Shown here piece after piece: positions 62,549 to 64,000 of a stretch of 64,000 bases of DNA. How positions within the stretch are numbered: the stretch's first letter is position 1; the number at the start of each line of letters is the position of its first letter. The position numbers and the translations under genes are program-made. The notes beneath the pieces were generated by a model, which was not told the DNA's origin, did no database searches, and saw only the letters and a program-made list of their open reading frames with translations. The stretch is from Afipia sp. (GTDB lineage: Bacteria > Pseudomonadota > Alphaproteobacteria > Rhizobiales > Xanthobacteraceae), in assembly GCA_017474385.1 (NCBI GenBank), contig JAFVHU010000025.1, forward strand, positions 1 to 64,000, written 5' to 3'.

Positions 62549-62644
62549 GAATTATTTTCAAGCGAAGCGGGCAGCGGTTCGCGTGACGAAACACGCCGTA
62601 CATAAAGTCTTTTCCCCGCGGCAACGGTGGACTACGCTCAAGCC

Positions 62645-63193
62645 ATGTCCAATCACTCCAGCGATTTGCTAGTGGACGTGCGGGGACGCATCGTCCTGAT
62701 CGCCATGCTCACGGCCGTGTTTGGAACGACGGCGGCCTGGTCGCAGCAGGCGCAGCCGCAGTTTCAGGTCGCGCCGTCGCAGCAAGCAGCTCCGCCAACG
62801 CCTTCTGCACCTCCACCGAGCAATCCGGGACTGGTCGAGGAGATCGGCAAATTTCTGAAGGACTCGGCGTCGGGTCTGACGTCGACGCTGCCCAGTCCGG
62901 GTCAGGCGCTTGAGGGTCTGAATTCCGGCGCCAAGGATGCGACCGACAGTTTGAAACGGATCGCACCCCCGTCCGGCCAGACAATGGCCAGCGGGCGCAC
63001 CCTTTGCCCGCCGGCCGCCAATGGCGCGCCGGATTGCAAGCGCGGGGCAGATCAGCTCTGCAAGGAGAAAGGCTACGCCGAGGGCAGGAGCGTCGATATC
63101 GAATCCACCCAGAAATGCTCGGCAAAATCATATTTTTCAGGCCAGGGCGCGTGCCGGACAGAAAATTTCGTTACCCGGGCCGTCTGCCAGTAA
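62645..63193 (+). CDS. Hypothetical exported Cys-containing protein
   Basis: 182 residues. A signal segment (GRIVLIAMLTAVFGTTAAWS) precedes a Gln/Pro-rich linker. The C-terminal ~70 residues hold six or so cysteines (TLCPPAANGAPDCKRGADQLCKE, STQKCSAKSYF, GACRTENFVTRAVCQ), a likely disulfide domain. The family was not recognised. GTG at 62627 is an alternative start. Confidence 0.65.
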   Translation: MSNHSSDLLVDVRGRIVLIAMLTAVFGTTAAWSQQAQPQFQVAPSQQAAPPTPSAPPPSNPGLVEEIGKFLKDSASGLTSTLPSPGQALEGLNSGAKDATDSLKRIAPPSGQTMASGRTLCPPAANGAPDCKRGADQLCKEKGYAEGRSVDIESTQKCSAKSYFSGQGACRTENFVTRAVCQ

Positions 63194-63295
63194 ACGCAAG
63201 CCTCTTTCAAGAAATGGCTATAGCCCCTAAGACCGTGGCAAGTGCTGCGGCCTTGGTGCTCGCGCGTGTTTCATTCTGCGGAAGAGGATTTTCCG

Positions 63296-64000
63296 ATGTC
63301 GATGCCCGCCTTGTTCAAAAATCGTCTTTCAATTCCGGCGATCGGTTCGCCGTTGTTCATCGTGTCGGGACCTGACCTCGTCATCGCCCAGTGCAAAGCC
63401 GGAATCGTCGGCTCGTTTCCGGCGTTGAACGCGCGTCCTGCCGCGCTGCTGGACGAATGGCTGCACCGGATCAAGGAAGAACTCGCGGCGCATGACAAGG
63501 CGCATCCGGATCGTCTGTCAGCGCCGTTCGCGGTCAACCAGATCGTTCACAAATCCAACAACCGTCTCGATCAGGATCTCGCGGTTTGTGAGAAGCACAA
63601 GGTCCCGATGGTGATCACGTCGCTCGGTGCGCGTGAGGAACTCAATCAGGCCGTTCATGCCTGGGGCGGCATCACGTTTCATGACGTGATCAATCAGAAG
63701 TTTGCGCACAAGGCGATCGAGAAGGGCGCGGATGGTCTAGTGCTTGTGGCTGCGGGCGCGGGCGGCCATGCCGGCGCGATCTCGCCGTTCGCTTTCGTGG
63801 CCGAGACCCGGCAATGGTTCGACGGCCCCATCGCGCTGTCCGGCGCGATCGGACATGGCCGCGCCATTCGTGCTGCGCGCGTGCTCGGCGCCGACTTCGC
63901 CTATATCGGCTCGGCCTTCATTGCGACGCAGGAAGCCAACGCTCCGGACACCTACAAGTCGATGATCGCGTCATCCTCTGCCGACGACATCGTCTATTCG
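63296..64000 (+). CDS. Nitronate monooxygenase family flavoprotein (3' end beyond the window)
   Basis: 235 codons from MSMPALFKNRLSIPAIGSPL, open to the window edge. GGAAGAGG precedes the ATG. TIM-barrel flavin enzyme marks: PLFIVSGPDLVIAQCKAGIVGSFPALN, VNQIVHKSNNRL, VITSLGA, GADGLVLVAAGAGGHAG and ALSGAIGHGRAIRAARVLGADFAYIGSAFIAT. The catalytic His is probably in the GGITFHDVI stretch. Such enzymes oxidise nitronates or act as FMN-dependent reductases. Confidence 0.92.
   Translation, partial: MSMPALFKNRLSIPAIGSPLFIVSGPDLVIAQCKAGIVGSFPALNARPAALLDEWLHRIKEELAAHDKAHPDRLSAPFAVNQIVHKSNNRLDQDLAVCEKHKVPMVITSLGAREELNQAVHAWGGITFHDVINQKFAHKAIEKGADGLVLVAAGAGGHAGAISPFAFVAETRQWFDGPIALSGAIGHGRAIRAARVLGADFAYIGSAFIATQEANAPDTYKSMIASSSADDIVYS

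Noticed and set aside
63215-63375. Plus-strand frame from ATG 63215
   Set aside because: It overlaps the nitronate monooxygenase gene in another frame and has no ribosome site or family pattern.
1-64000. tRNA, rRNA, insertion sequences, prophage or integrative element
   Set aside because: No cloverleaf with GTTCRA-type T-loop context, no transposase or integrase motifs, and no flanking direct repeats were noticed; composition is even throughout.

Overview
The window is a gene-dense, high-GC alphaproteobacterial chromosome segment. The features point to the family Nitrobacteraceae (Bradyrhizobiaceae; Bradyrhizobium, Afipia, Oligotropha and Rhodopseudomonas are the nearest types). These are the PhyR-NepR-EcfG general stress response locus, a fused CysN-CysC, an NdvA-type glucan exporter, duplicated sulfate permeases, DUF2865/DUF3309/DUF1344 small proteins, and the double-stem GTCAT...ATGAC intergenic repeats. 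The genus cannot be fixed from sequence reading alone. I saw no tRNA, rRNA, insertion sequence, prophage or CRISPR array; the region looks like core chromosome.

Layout. (1) 1-1774, minus strand: a DEAD-box helicase and infA (cut by the window edge). (2) 2.2-13.9 kb, plus strand: one long urea island. A sigma-54-type promoter precedes urtABCDE (urea ABC transporter), followed by ureDABC, two tandem small monooxygenase-like genes, and ureEFG. Urea is imported by UrtABCDE and hydrolysed by the nickel urease UreABC, which is matured by UreDEFG. (3) 13.9-23.5 kb: the general stress response locus: an HWE-type sensor kinase with an altered ATP-binding box, ecfG and nepR divergent from phyR, then a series of small envelope and stress genes (DUF883, DUF3309, AI-2E family, L,D-transpeptidase, CsbD). 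Several of these carry upstream GGAAC-N16/17-CGTT-like elements, so the regulator seems to sit inside its own regulon. (4) 23.6-25.8 kb: malate synthase G. (5) 26-40.5 kb: sulfate assimilation. The minus-strand unit cysD-cysNC-sbp-cysT-cysW faces away from the plus-strand unit cysG-DUF2849-cysI-DUF934-cysH, which is followed by a second sbp-cysT-cysW and the only cysA.

(6) 40.7-51.1 kb: a CAP-domain lipoprotein, patatin, 3-hydroxybutyrate dehydrogenase, a flippase, a DUF924 protein, long-chain acyl-CoA synthetase, a D-Ala-D-Ala carboxypeptidase and an NdvA-like exporter. (7) 51.2-55.9 kb: a serine hydrolase and a fatty-acyl-CoA synthetase, each split by an apparent frameshift, with a TetR regulator and a SnoaL-like gene between them. 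(8) 56-64 kb: a DUF1344 protein, a two-domain L,D-transpeptidase, an M15-type peptidase, an orphan NitT/TauT-type binding protein, a Tyr/Gly-rich exported protein, HisE, a DedA/YqaA-type membrane protein, an exported Cys-rich protein and the 5' part of a nitronate monooxygenase.

The most interesting points are the cluster of stress-sigma promoter matches around phyR, the kinase N-box change, the sigma-54 promoter of the urea island, the tandem monooxygenase genes inside the urease operon, the two sulfate permeases sharing one ATPase, the CysI unit with no CysJ, and three apparent frameshifts between 45 and 56 kb.
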